Assembly: GCA_017510065.1 (NCBI GenBank)
Contig: JAFWOB010000103.1
Span: 1 to 35,337 of the forward strand
Direction of reading: 5' to 3'
Length of the DNA stretch: 35,337 nt
Source: Parasporobacterium sp.
GTDB taxonomy: Bacteria > Bacillota > Clostridia > Lachnospirales > Lachnospiraceae
In this document: piece by piece, positions 32,378-35,337 of the stretch
How positions within the stretch are numbered: position 1 is the stretch's first letter
Layout of the letters: the number at the start of each line of letters is the position of its first letter
The notes under the pieces: model-generated
Told to the model about the DNA's origin: nothing
Database searches by the model: none
Seen by the model: only the letters and a program-made list of their open reading frames with translations
Position numbers and translations under genes: made by a program

Positions 32378-32674
32378 ATGGAAGGAAAATGGAATTTCAC
32401 AGTACACACATTTATGGGCGACATGAGATCTGTCTATGAGCTGAAGGTTGTCGGCGACAAGATCGAAGGCACTGCAACGGACGCTGCCAACGGCGCAACC
32501 GCACCGGTGGACAATGGAACCTTTGACGGAACCAACTTTTCCTGGGATATGACCATCAAGACCGCAGTTGGTGAGATGACCAATCATCTGACCGGAACCT
32601 TTGACGGAGAAAAGCTTACCGGCAAATCTGCCAATGCTATGGGCGAATTCGAATTTGACGCTGTCCGCGCATAA
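32378..32674 (+). CDS. Unknown 98-residue beta-rich protein
   Basis: I do not recognise a named family. The protein has no signal peptide and no cysteine. It looks like a small all-beta domain: alternating strands KWNFTVHTFMG, SVYELKVVGDKIEGTATD, NGTFDGTNFSWDMTIKT, NHLTGTFDGEKLTGKSAN, GEFEFDAVRA. The phrase GTFDG occurs twice, suggesting a repeated strand-turn-strand unit as in lipocalin-like barrels. A strong AGGAGG lies 8 nt upstream, and a terminator follows 29 bp after the stop. It shares the promoter region of the UroD-family gene, so it probably works with it, for example as a ligand-binding or stabilising partner (inference). Confidence 0.8.
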   Translation: MEGKWNFTVHTFMGDMRSVYELKVVGDKIEGTATDAANGATAPVDNGTFDGTNFSWDMTIKTAVGEMTNHLTGTFDGEKLTGKSANAMGEFEFDAVRA

Positions 32675-32703
32675 TTGTTATTTGGCTTTTTCTGGAACGA
32701 AAT

Positions 32704-32741
32704 CAGCTGCTGCTTTCTGTAACGGAGGCAGCAGTTGTTTT
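32704..32741 (+). terminator. Rho-independent terminator of the UroD/orphan operon
   Basis: CAGCTGCTGC (32704-32713) pairs with GCAGCAGTTG (32728-32737) with one G-U, extending inward by weak pairs, and is followed by TTTTATTT. Confidence 0.72.
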
Positions 32742-32762
32742 ATTTCGGGAACAGGTCATGCG

Positions 32763-32921
32763 ACTTGCCCCTTGATTTGGCATTTACAGCCTTCAAGGGC
32801 AAGTTCTGCTGCAGAAAGCAGTTTACAACCGTTCTCAATGATGCTATCATTTTTCAGTTATGTAGAAAAACAGCGCAGTCCGGTTCCGGCGGCGTCAAGC
32901 CGCTGCAGGGCATCAGGACTG
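32763..32921 (+). ncRNA. Structured leader upstream of typA (candidate cis-regulatory RNA)
   Basis: Three stem-loops occupy the 200 nt before typA. The first is ACTTGCCCCTTGA / TCAAGGGCAAGT (32763-32775 / 32793-32804, one bulge). The second is CTGCT/AGCAG (32806-32821), mutually exclusive with an overlapping TTCTGC/GCAGAA pairing. The third is CAGTCC/GGACTG enclosing GCGGC/GCCGC (32876-32921). The last ends 16 nt before the GAGG ribosome site. No known riboswitch class was recognised. The reading frame happens to be open through the leader, but the start at 32948 is favoured by family alignment. Confidence 0.4.
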
Positions 32922-32947
32922 TGATCCATTCATATCGAGGCTTATTT

Positions 32948-34774
32948 ATGAAATGTAAACAGGAAAATACAAGAAATATCGCGATCATCGCTCATGTTGA
33001 TCACGGCAAGACCACACTGGTAGACGCCATGCTGCAGCAGTCCGGCGTCTTCAGGGAAAACCAGGAAGTACAGGAAAGGGTCATGGACTCCAATGATCTG
33101 GAACGGGAGAGGGGGATCACGATCCTCTCCAAGAATACGGCGATCGAATATAATGGCGTAAAGATCAATGTTGTGGATACGCCGGGCCATGCGGATTTCG
33201 GCGGGGAAGTGGAACGTGTCCTGAAGATGGTCAACGGCGTGATCCTGCTGGTCGACGCCTTTGAAGGAACCATGCCCCAGACCAAGTTTGTTTTGAAGAA
33301 GGCACTGGAACTTGACCTTCAGGTGATCGTCTGTATCAACAAGATCGACAGGCCGGAAGCACGTCCGGAAAAAGTGATCGATGAGGTATTGGAACTGATG
33401 ATGGATCTGGACGCCTCCGACGAACAGCTGGATGCACCGATCATCTTTGCCTCCGCCAAACAGGGATATGCTGTCAAAGAGCTTGGGGATGAGCATAAAG
33501 ATCTGAAGCCTTTATTTGACTGCATTCTGGAAAATATTCCCGCCCCGGAAGGAGATCCCCAGGCACCGACCCAGATCCTGATCTCTACGATCGATTACAA
33601 TGAATATGTGGGCCGTATCGGCGTGGGAAAAGTAGAAAACGGCGTGATCGCGGTCGGACAGGAACTGCTGCGGCTCAATGCCCATGATCCTTCTACCCAT
33701 GAGAAGGTCAAGATCACCAAACTGTATGAATTCAGCGGGCTGAACAAGATCGATGTAAAAAGTGCCGAGATGGGGCATATTGTCGCCCTGTCCGGAATTG
33801 CCGATCTGCAGATCGGAGATACGATCTGTGCAGAGGGAAGCGAAGCGATTCCGTTCCAGAAGATCTCAGAGCCTACGATTTCCATGAATTTTATCGTAAA
33901 TGATTCCCCGTTGGCAGGGCAGGAAGGAAAATGGTGTACTTCCCGTCAGATCAGGGAACGGCTTTACAGGGAACTGAATACAGACGTATCCCTGCGGGTA
34001 GAGGATACCGAAAGCACGGACACCTTTAAAGTGTCGGGAAGAGGAGAACTCCATCTGTCTGTCCTGATCGAGAACATGCGTCGTGAAGGATACGAATTTG
34101 CGGTATCCAAGGCAGAAGTGATTTATAAAAAGGATGAAAACGGTAAACTCCTGGAGCCGGTGGAGATTGCCACGGTGGATGTGCCGGAAGAATATGCCGG
34201 TACAGTGATCAGCATGCTTTCAGAACGAAAAGGGAACCTGATCAGTATGTCCACTCTGTCTGATGGGAGCAACCGTCTGGAATTCTCCATTCCGGCAAGA
34301 GGACTGATCGGCTTCCACGGCATCTTCCTGACTTCTACAAAAGGAACCGGGATCCTCAACACGATCTTTGACGGGTATGAGCCTTACCGGGGCGATATCG
34401 CCTACCGTAAACAGGGTTCTTTGATCGCATTTGAAGCAGGAGAAGCGGTTGCCTACGGAATCTTCGCTGTCCAGGACAGAGGCATGTTCTTCATCAAGCC
34501 CGGGGACAAGGTCTATGCCGGCATGGTGATCGGGGAAAGCGGCAAATCCGAAGACATTGAACTGAATGTCTGCAAAACCAAACACCTCACCAATACCAGG
34601 GCGTCCGGCGCCGATGAAGCTTTGAAGCTGACTCCGCCCAGGATCTTTTCCCTGGAGCAGTGTCTGGAATTCATCGATACGGATGAACTGCTGGAAGTTA
34701 CCCCCAAGAGCCTTAGGATGCGCAAGAAGATCCTGGATTCCCGGCTCCGCAAGCGCGCTTCCATAAACAAATAA
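32948..34774 (+). CDS. typA: Ribosome-associated GTPase TypA/BipA
   Basis: A 608-residue translational GTPase of the EF-G/LepA superfamily, which binds the ribosome and aids 50S assembly and stress or cold adaptation. G motifs: AHVDHGKT (15-22), RGIT (55-58), DTPGH (77-81), NKID (131-134) and SAK near 170. The EF-Tu-like domain 2, EF-G-like domains and TypA-specific C-terminal part (LTNTRASGADEALKLTPPR, then ELLEVTPKSLRMRKKIL) are all present; length is normal. The start at 32948 (MKCKQENTRNIAIIAH) follows GAGG at about 8 nt. It appears monocistronic, behind a structured leader and before a strong terminator. Confidence 0.97.
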   Translation: MKCKQENTRNIAIIAHVDHGKTTLVDAMLQQSGVFRENQEVQERVMDSNDLERERGITILSKNTAIEYNGVKINVVDTPGHADFGGEVERVLKMVNGVILLVDAFEGTMPQTKFVLKKALELDLQVIVCINKIDRPEARPEKVIDEVLELMMDLDASDEQLDAPIIFASAKQGYAVKELGDEHKDLKPLFDCILENIPAPEGDPQAPTQILISTIDYNEYVGRIGVGKVENGVIAVGQELLRLNAHDPSTHEKVKITKLYEFSGLNKIDVKSAEMGHIVALSGIADLQIGDTICAEGSEAIPFQKISEPTISMNFIVNDSPLAGQEGKWCTSRQIRERLYRELNTDVSLRVEDTESTDTFKVSGRGELHLSVLIENMRREGYEFAVSKAEVIYKKDENGKLLEPVEIATVDVPEEYAGTVISMLSERKGNLISMSTLSDGSNRLEFSIPARGLIGFHGIFLTSTKGTGILNTIFDGYEPYRGDIAYRKQGSLIAFEAGEAVAYGIFAVQDRGMFFIKPGDKVYAGMVIGESGKSEDIELNVCKTKHLTNTRASGADEALKLTPPRIFSLEQCLEFIDTDELLEVTPKSLRMRKKILDSRLRKRASINK

Positions 34775-34795
34775 AACCGATCGGTTATCAATATG

Positions 34796-34866
34796 AAAAA
34801 AGAGGTATTCCAATGCTGAAAAGTTCAGATCCTATTCACTTTTCAGCAGCGGGATGCCTCTTTTTT
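34796..34866 (+). terminator. Long rho-independent terminator of typA
   Basis: A hairpin of about 26 pairs: AAAAAAGAGG...TGCTGAAAAG (34796-34823) with CTTTTCAGCA...CCTCTTTTTT (34839-34866), two G-U pairs and one small internal loop, a 15-nt apical loop, ending in a T-run. The A-run on the left makes it potentially bidirectional. Confidence 0.88.
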
Positions 34867-35005
34867 CTATATAACGGAATCAGTTGCTTTGTTCAGAAAA
34901 AGTACATGTGAATGTATTGAAAAAGATACATGATGGTGCTAACATGGCTAATAATTTTTGAATGTTAATAATCTATCAATATAGCGGATACAAGGAGGCA
35001 CACAC

Positions 35006-35314
35006 ATGGCACAGGATACTCTGAACCGCATCAGGGAAGCAGAACTTGAGGCAAAACAGCTGGTAAAAGATGCCCAGGCTTCCAAGGCGGGGATCATCGC
35101 AGACGCGAAAGAGGAAGCCCTGCAGTATAAACAGGAGCTGATCAGTAAAGCCAGATCGGCTGCGGCAGAGCAGCTGAAAAAGGCAGAGTCCGGCATGGAG
35201 GAAGCTCTTGATGCTGCCCAGAAGAGAGCGGAAGCTGTCATCGAACAGTTTTCCAGAAATCTGGACGAGAAAAAAGAAAAGGCTGTTCAGATGGTAATCG
35301 ATTATATCATCTGA
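35006..35314 (+). CDS. V-type ATP synthase/ATPase subunit H/G-like (AhaH/NtpF), peripheral-stalk coiled coil
   Basis: A 102-residue, fully helical, charged coiled-coil protein: LNRIREAELEAKQLVKDAQ, then AKEEALQYKQELISKARS, and EQFSRNLDEKKEKAVQMV. Length and composition match the E/H-type peripheral-stalk subunit that opens many clostridial V/A-type ATPase operons, where it pairs with subunit E. The identification rests on pattern and size, since coiled coils align poorly. ACAAGGAGG precedes the start at 35006. The window ends 23 bp after its stop in AGAAAGGATGCA, a likely ribosome site for the next gene (expected subunit I, NtpI), supporting an operon. Confidence 0.72.
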   Translation: MAQDTLNRIREAELEAKQLVKDAQASKAGIIADAKEEALQYKQELISKARSAAAEQLKKAESGMEEALDAAQKRAEAVIEQFSRNLDEKKEKAVQMVIDYII

Positions 35315-35337
35315 ATGATATGTTCAGAAAGGATGCA

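Noticed and set aside
32735-32947. In-frame upstream extension of typA by 71 codons
   Set aside because: Lies in a structured leader, has no ribosome site and no counterpart in TypA proteins, which begin close to the G1 motif.

Overview
The window comes from a bacterial chromosome of moderate GC content. The gene content points to a strictly anaerobic, fermentative member of the Clostridia, and a gut Lachnospiraceae-like genome fits best. The evidence is butyrate kinase, acetolactate decarboxylase, a rubredoxin/rubrerythrin/PerR/flavodiiron set for oxygen protection, a soluble NuoEF-type flavin/iron-sulfur complex, the start of a V-type ATPase operon, and strong AGGAGG ribosome sites throughout. 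The genus is inference. No rRNA, tRNA, CRISPR array, transposase or prophage gene was seen.

Layout, left to right. 1-1288 (minus): an alpha/beta-hydrolase esterase followed by a response regulator cut by the window edge. 1366-2633 (plus): an orphan ATP-grasp enzyme with a clear promoter. 2723-3916 (minus): perR, a reverse rubrerythrin, and a 43-residue rubredoxin with an unusual C-x-C knuckle. 3951-7243: a PerR-box-like site, a 12-bp inverted repeat around a promoter, and a 1028-residue ATPase-permease fusion. 7297-7522: an unexplained array of six ATGCAT-centred repeats, three in each orientation. 7595-10920: a secreted type-B carboxylesterase divergent from a cupin-AraC regulator. 10917-13297: acetolactate decarboxylase, a DUF1858 redox protein and an FprA flavodiiron protein. 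13509-15080: a CAT-like acyltransferase followed by a SAM methyltransferase. 15089-16867 (minus): proC and an AEC-family carrier.

17066-21933 is the most notable block. After a DUF1292 protein come three tightly packed genes. They encode a NuoE-like subunit, a NuoF-like flavoprotein with extra ferredoxin domains, and a 725-residue fusion of a [2Fe-2S] domain, a GltD/NfnB-type FAD/NADPH module and a two-cluster ferredoxin. No hydrogenase H-cluster domain is present. This architecture resembles the Sporomusa-type electron-bifurcating transhydrogenase (Stn) and would couple NADH, NADPH and ferredoxin pools.

22084-26928 (minus) is a translationally coupled ABC import operon (binding protein, ATPase, fused double permease) ending in a HAD hydrolase. 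27264-29588 carries gapA and buk. 29663-32674 has a PucR-type regulator divergent from a uroporphyrinogen-decarboxylase-family protein and a 98-residue orphan. Matching 17-bp palindromes sit on both divergent promoters. 32948-35314 holds typA/bipA behind a structured leader, and then the first gene of a probable V-ATPase operon.

As a metabolic picture, glycolysis (gapA) makes NADH, the Stn-like complex redistributes electrons, buk can make ATP from butyryl-phosphate, and the V-ATPase handles the ion gradient. The oxygen-defence genes protect the iron-sulfur enzymes. These links are inferred from gene content.
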